A DNA stretch of 64,000 bases. Source: Spirochaetales bacterium (lineage in GTDB: Bacteria > Spirochaetota > Spirochaetia > SZUA-6 > DRHE01). Under the pieces are notes generated by a model. That model did not search any database. It had not been told where the DNA came from and saw nothing but the letters and a program-made list of their open reading frames with translations. The position numbers were made by a program, and so were the translations under genes. Position 1 is the stretch's first letter. Every line of letters starts with the position of its first letter. The stretch spans positions 1 to 64,000 of the forward strand of contig JAUWZD010000009.1 of assembly GCA_030615505.1 (NCBI GenBank). Reading direction: 5' to 3'. This document shows, in pieces, positions 44,654-54,166 of the stretch.

Positions 44654-45745
44654 TTATGGCTCAAGCCAGCCGCCCAGATGAGACCGGACATAATCGCAGT
44701 CGGTCAGGTGCGGGTAATTACGTATTATCGAATCGATTTTCTTGCACTGCCCCAGTGAAAGCCGCTCATCGGCCAGGGTTTTAACACCGGAGACCAGTCC
44801 GCTTTTACTCAATACATAGAGTATACCTGGGATGCAGCCGGAGAAATTATGGGCTGGATCAAAAACTGCGGCATTAGATTCGGTAACCTGGGCGGCAAGG
44901 GTTAACATCTCAGCCGGTATGCTTCCGGTACCGGAAAGGGCCTTGATTCTCTCCAGCTGCTCTACGGCCCGCTTCGTCCAGTAGGCCCAGTGGCCCAGCA
45001 ATCCTCCGACGATCCGGAGCTTAATCAGTCCGGCACCAATATTTATCTCATATGGGGTCAACAGGTCAACTACAATAGAATCGTCGTTCCCGGTATAGAG
45101 GACGATCTCCTCGCTCCGTCCCGAGGCGGCAACGGCCCGGACTACTTCCAGGGTATGATAACGGTTAAAGGGGGCTATCTTTATAGCGGCCAGGTTGGGA
45201 ATTTCTGAAAGCTTTCGCCAGAAACCTTCTGAGAGCAGGCGTCCGCCCACGGCCGGCTGGAGGTAAAAGCCCATGATCGGGATCACGGCCGCGATTTCCT
45301 GTGCATGTTGGACCAGTTGTTTTTCGTTTGTCTCTCTTAATGCACCAAGGCTAAGCAGGCCGATATGATAGCCCAACTCCCGGGCAGTGGCCGCCTCCTT
45401 GACCGCCTGTTTTGTGGGTCCGGTAATACCGGCAATCATAACCGGTTGACGGTCCCCGGCAGCACTGTTTGGCATCCAATCCCGGGCAGTAGCAATGGCC
45501 AGCTCAAGAACAGGCCTGTAAAGACCCACGGCCGGGTCATGGATTTTGAACTCGGTAGTATGGACCCCGACGGCCAACCCGCCGGCTCCGGCAGCAAGGT
45601 AGTACCGGGTCAGGGCTCGCTGATGCGGTTCGTCAAGCTGCTTCTGCTCGGTTAAGGCCAGGGGATGTGCGGGGATCACCGTACCCAGGCGCAGGGTTTC
45701 CAGAATCTTTGTGGAAGGTAATGGAAAAGAATTTTCGGTTCCCAC
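44654..45745 (-). CDS. Dihydrodipicolinate-synthase-family (DapA-like) aldolase/lyase
   Basis: 363 residues from a GTG start, longer than the roughly 300 of DapA. Fold cues: GTVIPAHPLALTEQKQLDEP near the N-terminus, YYLAAGAGGLAVGVHTTEF, MIAGITGPTKQAVKEA, GFYLQPAVGG and the likely Schiff-base Lys in LAAIKIAPFNRY. The usual G-(T/S)-T-G-E motif is replaced by AVGVHTTEF. Such relatives are pyruvate-releasing aldolases or dehydratases of sugar acids. Convergent with the Gfo/Idh/MocA gene (13-base gap), fitting a retro-aldol last step. Confidence 0.8.
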   Translation of the reverse strand: MGTENSFPLPSTKILETLRLGTVIPAHPLALTEQKQLDEPHQRALTRYYLAAGAGGLAVGVHTTEFKIHDPAVGLYRPVLELAIATARDWMPNSAAGDRQPVMIAGITGPTKQAVKEAATARELGYHIGLLSLGALRETNEKQLVQHAQEIAAVIPIMGFYLQPAVGGRLLSEGFWRKLSEIPNLAAIKIAPFNRYHTLEVVRAVAASGRSEEIVLYTGNDDSIVVDLLTPYEINIGAGLIKLRIVGGLLGHWAYWTKRAVEQLERIKALSGTGSIPAEMLTLAAQVTESNAAVFDPAHNFSGCIPGILYVLSKSGLVSGVKTLADERLSLGQCKKIDSIIRNYPHLTDCDYVRSHLGGWLEP

Positions 45746-45796
45746 GGCCGGCTCTTTAGATCATAAAAGGTAACAGTTAGTGAGTGATAGGAGCGA

Positions 45797-45964
45797 TTAT
45801 TGGAGCTTGAATAGGACAGAAAAGACTTCGAAAGCAAATAATTCAGGAACTGCAAAAAGCTTGGGTGTATCAATTACTTTTCGCAGGACTTCTTCAGCAT
45901 TTGGATGGTTCTCATCTTCTATAAACCATCTTAAGACCACAGATGCGTAAATGACCCAGATCAC
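45797..45964 (-). pseudogene. Truncated PIN-domain toxin
   Basis: A GTG overlapping the antitoxin stop (GTGA) opens VIWVIYASVVLRWFIEDENH then VLRKVIDTPKLFAVPELFAF, the first 55 residues of a VapC-type PIN domain, ending in TAA at 45797. The remaining catalytic acids are missing and the DapA-like gene begins 50 bases on. Even the first Asp (usually VDAS) reads IYAS. Inactive. Confidence 0.65.
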
Positions 45965-46233
45965 AGGTTATATCCTCTAAGGTCACGCAGTACCTGTATG
46001 CTGTTCTCTTCCAGTACATTTTTTGCACTCAAACTCTTGATCTTTCTGAGAAGTTTCTGCTTCTCTTCTTCTGCCTGTTTGTCGATAAATCTTCGTCTGA
46101 ATTCCTCAGGAGTGATCAGAACTGCCCGAATAACTCTTCCCTTACTTATGAGTACTGGTTCATTTGTCTTCTCAAGAGTATCCAGTACACTTCCCAGATT
46201 GTTTCTTATTGTCAGGGCATTGACTGTTTTCAT
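45961..46233 (-). CDS. Phd/YefM-type antitoxin, orphaned
   Basis: 90 residues: KTVNALTIRNNLGSVLDTLE, then TNEPVLISKGRVIRAVLITP, then a charged helix. Phd-family DNA-binding antitoxin. AGGAG precedes the ATG by 6 bases. Its toxin partner (45797-45964) is truncated, so the antitoxin stands alone, possibly kept as a repressor or in decay. Confidence 0.75.
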   Translation of the reverse strand: MKTVNALTIRNNLGSVLDTLEKTNEPVLISKGRVIRAVLITPEEFRRRFIDKQAEEEKQKLLRKIKSLSAKNVLEENSIQVLRDLRGYNL

Positions 46234-46259
46234 AGGATCTCCTGTTTACCTTTTTCTAA

Positions 46260-46308
46260 AAAATAGCAGGAGAAAACATATACGTCAAGTGTATACGTGT
46301 ATATACAC
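46260..46308 (-). promoter_or_regulatory. Promoter and operator of the orphan antitoxin
   Basis: Minus-strand TTGACG (46283-46288) and TATTTT (46260-46265) have a 17-base spacer. Just upstream lies the perfect palindrome GTGTATATACAC (46297-46308), with a half-copy GTGTATAC at 46289-46296: a likely antitoxin operator. Confidence 0.5.
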
Positions 46309-46501
46309 ATATAACTTATTATAATAAGGTGATTCGCGTTTGTTCGGCAAGGAGAGAACAGCAAAAAGCTTCTTTGCTAAACAGTTTACTGAAAAGTAAA
46401 TACATAGTAGCCTTGCCATATTTCATAGATCTATCCTTGGAAACAAAGCCCAGCGTTCCGGGCAGGGGCCGGTTTAAGGAAAAACACGAGAATAGGGGTT
46501 T

Positions 46502-46909
46502 TTGAAGGCAATAAGGGCGGAGGGATTAAGCAAGATCTTTGACCCTCAGATCAGGGCGGTCAGCGAGCTGACCCTGGAAGTGGAAAGGGGAGAGACATTC
46601 TGCTTTTTTGGACCCAATGGCGCGGGAAAGACTACGACCTTAAGGCTTCTGAACGGAATCCAGTGGTGTGAGCTGGTGGCCTGCGGCAAGAAGGAGTAGC
46701 TGATCAACTCCGGCATCGAGGAGAAGCGCAGCGAGATAAAAACCGTGAATCAGAGCTTCACCTTTCCCTATATCCACGGAGAGGAATCAACGGCTTCATA
46801 CAACAGGTCCTAAAACAGGGAGAAATTTTACTAGAGGTGCGGCCGATTCGTCCCAGCCCGGAGGATGTCTATTTTCATTATATAGGGAGAACGAACAATG
46901 AACTGGTCT
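46502..46909 (+). pseudogene. ABC-2-type exporter ATPase, internally deleted
   Basis: A 5' piece (TTG start, 46502-46699) encodes [20 protein letters not shown] and Walker [17 protein letters not shown], then leaves the family and stops. After about 100 unaligned bases, VLKQGEILLEVRPIRPSPED then VYFHYIG is the usual C-terminus of NatA/CcmA-type exporter ATPases. Signature and Walker B are deleted. Followed by its decayed permease. Confidence 0.65.
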
Positions 46910-47521
46910 AGAGTGCGCGCCATCATTAAAAAGGATATTCAGGCTGTTGTCTACGCCAAGCTGGTGATGATCCCGATGATTGTTATGCCCCTTGTGCTGT
47001 GTATCGCTGTACCTGCCTTTGTTACGATCCAGTCCCTATTTATGATCCTGCCCCTCATGGCATCCTCCATCGTAACGGCCAATTCGATTGTGGGGGAAAA
47101 GGAGCGTAAAACCCTGGAGACCCTGCTCTATACTCCGGTCACAAACAGGGAATTTCTGGTGGCCAAGTTATTGAACTCCTTTATCCCGGCTGTGCTGATT
47201 GGCTGTGCCGGGTTTGCCGGTTTCTTTTTGGTCCTCAACCTGATCTATTTTTTGCACAGGAATATGCTGATTATCCACTCCTGGATCTGGATGCCGGCGA
47301 TTCTGCTCCTCTCTCCTTCGGTCTCCCTTATCGGCCTGTCCCTAACTCTGATGGTATCCCTCAAGGCCAAATCTTACGCCTAAGCGCAGTAGGTGGCGGG
47401 GGTGATCGTGCTGCCCTTCATTGTCCTGATCGTCGTGCAGATTACCGGAGTGATTATCTTTAAGGCTCTCTACCTTTTAAAATGCTCGGGTAAAGTATCC
47501 GCAGCTGCCGATCTGGAGTAA
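46898..47521 (+). pseudogene. ABC-2-type permease, decayed
   Basis: MNWSRVRAIIKKDIQAVVYA and IVTANSIVGEKERKTLETLL then TPVTNREFLVAKLL are diagnostic of the NatB/ABC-2 permease family. The region before LMASSIV is shorter than normal (internal loss). After SLKAKSYA come TAA and TAG, then the frame resumes VAGVIVLPFIVLIVVQITGV to a TAA at 47519-47521. Partner of the broken ATPase; the exporter is dead. Confidence 0.7.
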
Positions 47522-47541
47522 CAGCAAATTCCTAAACGATA

Positions 47542-48615
47542 TTACTCGATGCGTTTGGCCTGCATTTGTGCTTTGATGGCCAGCTCGGCTGCCTTAAAGG
47601 TATGCTCCTGAGTCATGGCCTTCTCCGTGCCGCCCAGGCAGTCCAGTATGAGCTTCCCAAAATAGGGAAATCCGACTTTTCCGCATACGGAGAAACGCTT
47701 TTCCCCCTCGTGATCTACCAGATACACCTGGTCTCCTTCGTTGTCTCGACTCACATCAAGATATTTCCTCAATTCGATGTACCCTTGCGTACCGAGGATA
47801 AAGGTTCTTCCGTCTCCCCAGGCGCCGAGTCCGTCGGGGGTAAACCAATCGACCCTGAAGTAGGCGGTGGCTCCGTTATCCGCTACTAAAGAGGCATCGC
47901 CAAAATCTTCAAGCTCAGGATACTGGGGGTGGTTGTAGTTAGCGACTTTACTGTGGAGAATTTTTGCATCCTTCGCACCGGCAAAGGAGAGAAACTGCTC
48001 GATCTGGTGGCTCCCGATATCGCAGATAATGCCGCCGTACTTTTTCTTCTTGAAAAACCAGGGCGGTCTCGTGTCCGGATTCATCCTGTGAGGCCCCAGT
48101 CCGATGACCTGAACCACCCGGCCTATGGTGCCCTCTTCGATGAGCTGGCCGGCATAGACTGCGCACTCTGAATGAAGGCGCTCCGCATAGTAAACGGCGT
48201 ACTTCATTCCCGAATCTTCGGCCTTCCGGCGAGCTTCGGCGAGCTGATTTAAGGTTGTCAGGGGGGGTTTGTCGGCAAAGTAATGTTTGCCGTGGTCCAT
48301 CACTTTTAGTCCCAGGGAACAGCGCTCAGAGGGTATTCTAGCGCTTGCGATTAAGCGTACGGATAGGTCGTTCAAAATCTCATCCTCAGAGGATGCTGCC
48401 TGAACCTTGGGAAAGGCCTGACAGAATTGTTTCACCTTGGCAGGGTCCGGATCATATACCCATTTGAGCTCCGCGCCCCCTTCCACCATGCCGTTGCACA
48501 TGCCGTAAATGTGGCCGTGGTCAAGACCGATGGCTGCAATCTGGAATTCCCCCTCTTTGCAAACGGGGTTGGGTTTGCCCTTGGGGGCGTAGAACATGCC
48601 GTCCGCTTTTTGCAT
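47542..48615 (-). CDS. Gfo/Idh/MocA-family oxidoreductase
   Basis: About 357 residues from ATG 48615, selected because AAAAGGAG lies 7 bases before it and the preceding 36 in-frame residues look non-coding. QIAAIGLDHGHIYGMCNGMV replaces the usual G-x-G-x-x-G loop by G-L-D-H-G-H, seen in a subset of the family. YFADKPPLTT is the (E/D)KP motif; CDIGSHQIEQFLSFAG carries the His. No obvious operon partner; neighbours are pseudogenes. Confidence 0.85.
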   Translation of the reverse strand: MQKADGMFYAPKGKPNPVCKEGEFQIAAIGLDHGHIYGMCNGMVEGGAELKWVYDPDPAKVKQFCQAFPKVQAASSEDEILNDLSVRLIASARIPSERCSLGLKVMDHGKHYFADKPPLTTLNQLAEARRKAEDSGMKYAVYYAERLHSECAVYAGQLIEEGTIGRVVQVIGLGPHRMNPDTRPPWFFKKKKYGGIICDIGSHQIEQFLSFAGAKDAKILHSKVANYNHPQYPELEDFGDASLVADNGATAYFRVDWFTPDGLGAWGDGRTFILGTQGYIELRKYLDVSRDNEGDQVYLVDHEGEKRFSVCGKVGFPYFGKLILDCLGGTEKAMTQEHTFKAAELAIKAQMQAKRIE

Positions 48616-48742
48616 AGGAAGCTCCTTTTTAAAAGGTGCTATAGCAGTTGTACTAAAAGGTGTCAATAGCTGGAAAGAAATTTGGGGACTGCATACAATC
48701 TTTAAAAATCCTCCATAGAGCATTTACCTTTCCGGAGTATCA

Positions 48743-48756
48743 TTTTCTTAAGAAAA
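48743..48756. repeat. Perfect palindrome before the DUF2202 gene
   Basis: TTTTCTTAAGAAAA, 22 bases before the ATG at 48778. An outer inverted repeat ATCCTCCA/TGGAGGAT (about 48709 and 48765) flanks it and would sequester the TTGGAGGA ribosome site if folded. Confidence 0.35.
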
Positions 48757-48777
48757 GATTATTTTGGAGGATAGGAA

Positions 48778-49476
48778 ATGAAAAGGAAAGCTTTACTATT
48801 GATTCTGGTTATGTTCTTTGCGATAACGGTTGACCTAGTAGCTGCAGAGTACAGCTCCAACTTTGCCCTCGGTATCAGCAGCGCCATCGTTTCCATCGAG
48901 CCGGGAACTCTCACCCAAGCGGAGAAGGAGGGTCTGCTGCTCATGCGGGAGGAGGAGAAACCGGCCAGGGATGTATATATAAAATTCTTCGAGCGGTGAG
49001 GTATTCCGAGCTTCGGGAATATCGGCCGCGCTGAGGCTGAGCATATGGAGGGTGTTAAGGTGCTCCTGGACGGCTATGGCCTGGAGGACCCAGTCGGGAT
49101 GGATGCGGTTGGTGAGTTTAAGAATCAGGAACTGCAGAAGCTCTACGATGAACTGACATCAGAGGGGACCCGCTCCTTTGAGAGGGCCCTGCAGGCGGGT
49201 GCGCTAATCGAGGATGTTGATATCTTCGACCTGCGCAATCTGATCGAGAGGACCGATAAGGATGATATCAAGATTCTTTACCAGAATCTTCTAAAAGGCT
49301 CGAGAAACCACCTGCGCTCATTTGCGCGACAGCTCGACCGAAACGATTATGACTATGAGGAACAGTACCTCAGCCAGGAGGAGTTTGACCGGATTGCCGG
49401 AAGCAGCCAGGAGTGGGGTGGAACGAGCACTGATCCCGATTTCAGGTTAAAGCCATTCCGGATGGCTCAACAGTAA
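48778..49476 (+). pseudogene. DUF2202 (ferritin-like) gene with TGA at a Trp site
   Basis: Signal peptide MKRKALLLILVMFFAITVDL, then LTQAEKEGLLLMREEEKPAR and DVYIKFFER, then TGA at 48997-48999. The same frame resumes GIPSFGNIGRAEAEHMEGVK and continues through KDDIKILYQNLLKGSRNHLR. DUF2202 proteins have W-G at this place, so one TGG-to-TGA change explains the break. The rest fits a four-helix ferritin-like export protein with E-x2-H metal sites. After 49440 a shifted frame runs VKAIPDGSTVSYVGKKYYLN to ATEFYEMCNEAVFMLF (stop 49619), an unrelated lipoprotein-like tail fragment. Confidence 0.7.
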
Positions 49477-49690
49477 GCTATGTCGGGAAGAAATACTATC
49501 TAAACATCAAGATTATCATGGTAGAAACTGCAGAGATTATAGGCTCCAGCATTGCCGACGCCACGGATGCCACCGAGTTCTACGAAATGTGCAACGAAGC
49601 GGTATTTATGCTGTTCTAAAAAACGCATGCGGACTTGATCCCTTTAAGTTAGCTGAGCACCTAGTGCTTGTGGAGAAAGTTCTGCTCTCC

Positions 49691-51349
49691 TTATTTTTCA
49701 TAGACAACCTTGCCGCCGGCTATTGTCATCTTAACTTCAATATCTTTGATCCGTTCTTCAACGCAATTGAGGAAATCATCTTCAAGAATAACCATATCTG
49801 CAAATTTCCCCGGCTCAATGGATCCTTTAATACTTTCCTCAAAAGATGAATAGGCATTATTGATCGTATAGCAGCGAAGGGCCTCCTCCCGGCTGATAGC
49901 TTCTTCCGGTACGATAACAGTGCCACGTTCAGTCTTTCTGGTAACCATGGCATACATGGCAAGCCACGGGTTGTAGGGATTGATCGAATCTTTATTGTCG
50001 AGTTTAACCATATGATCGCTTCCGGCGCTGACTTTTATCCCGCAATTGATGAGAGAGCGATATGGATGGAAATTTCGCATTCTTTCCCTGCCCAGAATAT
50101 AGAGCATGGCATCACCATCCTTATAAAACCAGGCGGGTTGACAGTCAGCGATTATTCCGAGCTCCTTGAATCTAGAGAGGGCTTCGGGAGTAAAAAAATT
50201 ACCGTGTATAATGGAAAAGCGTAAAGGCTGCACATCGATCGTACGATTTACCTTCTCATAGGCATCGAGCAGGAGGTCCACTGCCCCACCGCCGGTGCAA
50301 TGGGCGGTCATCTTCCAGCCCTCTTCCGCACCTGCATGACAGAGCCTGGCAAGCTCACCGGCGCTGAACTGGGCTATGCCTCGATAGTCCGGATCTGCAA
50401 CCCCGAATAGTTTATTGGCCTTATGGCCCCAGGGTTCGCGGAGATAAGCTGTTCCGGTTAGTATACCGCCGTCTATTAAAACTTTCAGAGCGCCGATTCT
50501 GATCCATTCATCCCCATAACCGGTGGAGAAGGCCAGTGCTTTAACAGATTCCCTGATTTCTTTTAAAGGCGTTTCTTTAAAGGGGAAATCCACAGCTATA
50601 TTAATAAATACCCTCAAGGTAAGCATTCGCTTCTCTTTCATATAACGGTAGAGTGCTATGTCTTTCTCGGAAAGTAGGCCCGAAGTAACTCCCGTAAAAC
50701 CGACCCGGTTGTAAAGATCAAACATCTTCTTCAGTGCCAGGGCGCGCCTTGAGATTGAAAACGTTTTTTCAGGGGGCTGTTTGAGCAGTTTGAAAGCCGT
50801 AAAACGGAGCTTTCCATTCAGTTTTCCCGTTGTTTTGTCCTTAAGAATTCCCGGGTGTCCGGTTTTTTCGCTAATGTTGCTAACACACATGGCGGATGAA
50901 TTAATTACCCCTCCGAATGTACCGTTTAAAAAAACCGGATTGTCTGGAGCAGCCGAGTCGAGCTCCTCAAGCGTAGGGGCGCGCAGTTCAAGCAGCCGTG
51001 TAGAGAACATTTTCGGGTGTATTATCCATTCCCCATCCGCTTTAGATTTTGCCTGCTCTTTGATCCAGGTTAAAAGGTCTTTGAGGTTACGGGGGTTTGG
51101 AAGTGATTGTTCAAGCTCACTCAATGATGCCATTTCCGGATGAGCGTGTGCCTCGATAAGTCCGGGTACAACTGTATGCCCCTGAAGATCAATTTTCTTA
51201 AGTTTAGCTCCACCTAAAGATAGAATATCCCTGTTCGACCCTACCTCCAGGAAACGGTCTCCTTTTATGGCCACAGCTTGAGCAATAGAGAAAGCACTGT
51301 CTACCGTGAGAATTTTACCATTGAAGTATATGGTATCAGGCGCTGCCAT
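49691..51349 (-). CDS. YtcJ-like amidohydrolase (Amidohydro_3)
   Basis: About 552 residues from ATG 51349 (an in-frame ATG at 51376 would add nine polar residues; GAGGAAG lies between). DTIYFNGKILTVD start, metal H-x-H in LIEAHAHPEM (about residue 70), LKVLIDGGILTGTAYLREPW, MTAHCTGGGAVDLLLDAYE, IIHGNFFTPEAL and SAGSDHMVKLDNKDSINPY (last metal Asp). Matches YtcJ/N-substituted formamide deformylase-type metal hydrolases. No signal peptide. Stands alone; substrate an amide of unknown kind. Confidence 0.88.
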   Translation of the reverse strand: MAAPDTIYFNGKILTVDSAFSIAQAVAIKGDRFLEVGSNRDILSLGGAKLKKIDLQGHTVVPGLIEAHAHPEMASLSELEQSLPNPRNLKDLLTWIKEQAKSKADGEWIIHPKMFSTRLLELRAPTLEELDSAAPDNPVFLNGTFGGVINSSAMCVSNISEKTGHPGILKDKTTGKLNGKLRFTAFKLLKQPPEKTFSISRRALALKKMFDLYNRVGFTGVTSGLLSEKDIALYRYMKEKRMLTLRVFINIAVDFPFKETPLKEIRESVKALAFSTGYGDEWIRIGALKVLIDGGILTGTAYLREPWGHKANKLFGVADPDYRGIAQFSAGELARLCHAGAEEGWKMTAHCTGGGAVDLLLDAYEKVNRTIDVQPLRFSIIHGNFFTPEALSRFKELGIIADCQPAWFYKDGDAMLYILGRERMRNFHPYRSLINCGIKVSAGSDHMVKLDNKDSINPYNPWLAMYAMVTRKTERGTVIVPEEAISREEALRCYTINNAYSSFEESIKGSIEPGKFADMVILEDDFLNCVEERIKDIEVKMTIAGGKVVYEK

Positions 51350-51430
51350 ATCTCTTGAATTACTTCCTCTATTCAATATCTATGCTATTACCTTTAAAAT
51401 ATTGTGTGTTCAGCGCAAAAAAAAATCAAG

Positions 51431-51646
51431 TCAGCGACCGGAGGAAGTCCTGTGGACGTCCGAATCTATCCTGTGTTGGACTTTTGCTTTAAGAACTTCG
51501 GTTGCGGATGTAATCTGCGCTGGGAAATAGCCGTAAGCCCAACCTTCTACACCAGATTCAAGTTGGACCTGATATAAGAAATATGAGCATTCTCGATCCA
51601 CCATTCTTAGCTCGAACCTTCCATTTCTGAATAAATTTTCAACCAT
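51431..51646 (-). pseudogene. SH3-like domain protein fragment
   Basis: One frame gives ECSYFLYQVQLESGVEGWAY then GYFPAQITSATEVLKAKVQH; the frame just upstream gives PLDIIAVTEENGEWLKIYS. Together they resemble a bacterial SH3-type domain (E-N-G-x-W-L-K...G-W-x-Y-G) broken by a frameshift. A shorter piece of the same sequence is at 2199-2260. The rest of 51647-52289 holds no gene I can support. Confidence 0.4.
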
Positions 51647-52289
51647 TCCCCATTTTCTTCAGTTACAGCTATGATGTCCAATGGCATTAGCGGCTGCTTT
51701 CTTTATTATTGGCAATACCCTCTAAAGAACGTACCCCTCAAGGGGAAATTAAGTAATTTTTTTCTGGGGTTTGCCGGGGAAAAAATCCTTGAGTACAGAG
51801 GAAGTTATAGCAAAACAGAAAACAGTATTTGGAGGCTGTTAGTGACAATTATACTGAATGCATACGAAGCGATGATCGAAAACAGGCAGCTTACAATCGA
51901 TATGCCCAGTAAGATGTTCAGAAGCAGATGACTGAATATATTTACCCCGGGCAGGAGCCCAATGCATAACAGCCCCTACAGGATGTGTTGAGTCGTGTTG
52001 AGTATTCTATTTGACAAAGGTAATACAAAGTATTAAATTGATAGGCTATTATGATTAAAGTCAAGGATCAATAGGATCCTTGAAAGATTATGCTTTGTAA
52101 AAAACAATAGGTGACTGTATACTGTCTTTAACCCCAAACCAGGGAAGGAAAGGGGAAAGGGCAGTAGATGAACGTTAAATTTTCTGTGGCGCTTTGCGAC
52201 CACGGGGAAAAGGTTTGTTAAGTCACCTACTGTATTTGTACCAATAAACTGTGTGCTCATTTGGGACCGCGAATATTTCCTAAGTAAAG

Positions 52290-52883
52290 TCAAGCTCTTT
52301 TTTCAGATTTATTTTCACCTCCTTTGCACAGCTTATTAACAGGCACTAAATATTGAATTTGATCTTCCTTTTTGTCCCGATTCTTTTTCAAGTGCTCAAA
52401 GTCAGCATCAAATTGGGATTGCACAAGCAATTCGGAGAATGTATTCTTTAGGATAATTCCAGCGGGGAGAGTTTTACCACTTCTCTTTGAGGAGTTATCC
52501 CGCAAACAAATGGGAAGCTGCCTCGGCTGGCCCGAAAGGGGCTTATACGAAGTGGAGCTCTCCCCATTTTTGATATGAGTTTGCTGACTCTTTTTTAGCT
52601 TATCCATATTTTTTGAATTTGCGGAGTTCTTTTTTCGTTGAGATTTGCTGGGGAACTTTTCCAGTTCAACAATTTTACTCTCTTCGTGATCCAAAAGATC
52701 CAGCTCAATTCGGATCTCCTCTTCAACCTCCTGGAAATCAAAAGGTAACGCTGCTGCTTGCTCCATCGGTCCATAAATCTTTGTAGTAGATACAGATACC
52801 TGGTATATATTCTCTAAAATCCCTTCGGAGACGCGCGTAAGACAGAGTTCTTGAAATCGTCTGAGAAACTCCTCTCTTTCCAT
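52290..52883 (-). CDS. Hypothetical charged protein
   Basis: 197 residues, unrecognised. N-terminus MEREEFLRRFQELCLTRVSE is helical and amphipathic; residues 50-75 are strongly acidic (FQEVEEEIRIELDLLDHEES); residues 76-105 and the C-terminus (HLKKNRDKKED; GGENKSEKRA) are Lys-rich, suggesting flexible linkers. No signal peptide or membrane segment. No clear ribosome site. It sits among relics and could itself be decaying. Confidence 0.4.
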   Translation of the reverse strand: MEREEFLRRFQELCLTRVSEGILENIYQVSVSTTKIYGPMEQAAALPFDFQEVEEEIRIELDLLDHEESKIVELEKFPSKSQRKKNSANSKNMDKLKKSQQTHIKNGESSTSYKPLSGQPRQLPICLRDNSSKRSGKTLPAGIILKNTFSELLVQSQFDADFEHLKKNRDKKEDQIQYLVPVNKLCKGGENKSEKRA

Positions 52884-52940
52884 CTTAACAATCGCTGCTA
52901 AACAAATACGATTTTCTTAATAAATAGCTGAGAGTCTCTT

Positions 52941-53110
52941 TCAAGGCTTGGGGTAAAATCTGTCAAACTCTGGTGAAATGATAACGGTTTCTCTTAACGA
53001 ATATTCCTTTAGAAAAGTAAGAACTTCATATGCCATTGAGGTCTCGGGAAGTTCTGCCTTTCCAAGGAGGACAACTCAACAGCTTCAATAAACGACTTGG
53101 AGCGAACCTG
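52941..53110 (-). pseudogene. Unidentified frameshifted relic
   Basis: Minus-strand frames give VRSKSFIEAVELSS then, after a shift, GKAELPETSMAYEVLTFLKE then YSLRETVIISPEFDRFYPKP and TGA at 52941. Composition is protein-like, but I do not recognise a family. Confidence 0.3.
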
Positions 53111-53189
53111 GATTATCCGGCGTAAGATGATCTTGCTGAAAGGTATCAACGGGGTTTAAAGGTACTATGCGGAATAATCCGGGAGGCGG

Positions 53190-53417
53190 CATACCACCGC
53201 GGTCCACCTCCTCAGGTCGGGGGTCGACATCAATACCATCCGAGCTTGACTGTGACACGTCTCTTTGGAGACTACAAACCGCTATGCCGAAGTAGACCTC
53301 GAAATGAAGGCAAAAGCCTTGGCGACATGTGCAGTGACTCCTCGAAAGAAGAAAGCCGATCGTGAACCTCTGTGGCGTAAGGATCGCGATCTGATGGATT
53401 TCCTGGCTTCGCTGTAG
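53190..53417 (+). pseudogene. C-terminal fragment of a tyrosine recombinase
   Basis: Encodes HTTAVHLLRSGVDINTIRA, TGA, L, TGA, HVSLDTTNRYAEVDLEMKAK to a TAG at 53415. This is the R-H-T-x-A-x-H-L-L...A-W-L-G-H...T-x-x-Y end of a phage-type integrase, including the HxxR-box neighbourhood and the nucleophile Tyr. Two in-frame TGAs (53247-53249 and 53253-53255) replace the expected Trp and Gly. The N-terminal part is lost. An inverted repeat TTATGTGGTG-GG / CC-CACCACATAA (about 53433 and 53509) follows. Confidence 0.7.
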
Positions 53418-53540
53418 CTGCTGGTAATCCGATTATGTGGTGAGGATTCGACCTAACATTCTATGCCTGAAGGATTTACCGGGCTTACGCCACATAAATC
53501 GCCACACCACATAACAGCAAGGATCACAGACCTGATTTAA

Positions 53541-54115
53541 AGCAATTCATATGAAAACTTAAAAATCTTAGGTGCATTGAATCAAGAAGAAAATATTCAG
53601 TTTATCTTTCGAATGCCTGAAACATATAAGGAATGTTTGCGAGTAATAAAGGATGCAACCCAAGCGGATTCATGGATTACTATAGGCAAATTATCTTAAG
53701 AAGCATCTCATCATAATCGGCCCACAGCTGAGTACAAGAGTTACGAATCAAAAGTAACGATAGAGGGCAAGGAATATAGAGCAATAGTAATTCATTCCGA
53801 TGTTTTGGATAAGCGAAGGCAAAAGAAAATTGCTCGTAGATTAAAACAATATAAAACTGAGATAGAAAAAACATATAAAAAGGTAAAAAAACTTGAGTTT
53901 CAGAGTGAACAAACTGCTAAAGCTTTTATCGAGATACTACCAGAGGGTAAGTATCATAGACTTGAATGGGGAATAGAAAAACAAGAAATCTATAAACGTG
54001 GTCGACCTAAAAAGGATAAAAAAAAGAAGTTGCCAAGATTTACTACAAACTGAAAGTTAAGGTTATTCCAGATGGAAAATTGTGTGAGATGCATTCAAAA
54101 AAAGAATCTTAATTC
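53541..54115 (+). pseudogene. IS1634-type transposase fragment
   Basis: NLKILGALNQEENIQFIFRM then PETYKECLRVIKDA, a TAA at 53697-53699, then the same frame: YRAIVIHSDVLDKRRQKKIA, LKQYKTEIEKTYKKVKKLEF and KRGRPKKDKKK. A frameshift near 54030 continues as KIYYKLKVKVIPDGKL. This is the middle of an IS4-group IS1634 transposase; both ends are gone. Lys-rich and AT-rich relative to neighbours, so probably foreign. Confidence 0.6.
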
Positions 54116-54166
54116 TTCCGGCGCCGGGTGAATTTCCTGAGAGATCTGTTTTTGCTTCAAACCGCC

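Noticed and set aside
51671-51931. An 86-codon ORF between the amidohydrolase and the hypothetical protein.
   Set aside because: No ribosome site, no recognisable motif, and it sits among relics.
53433-53530. Inverted repeat TTATGTGGTG/CACCACATAA as a second attC or CRISPR-like element.
   Set aside because: It lacks a GTTRRRY partner for the RYYYAAC-like ACCTAAC, and there is no repeated spacer pattern; more likely an end of the recombinase element.
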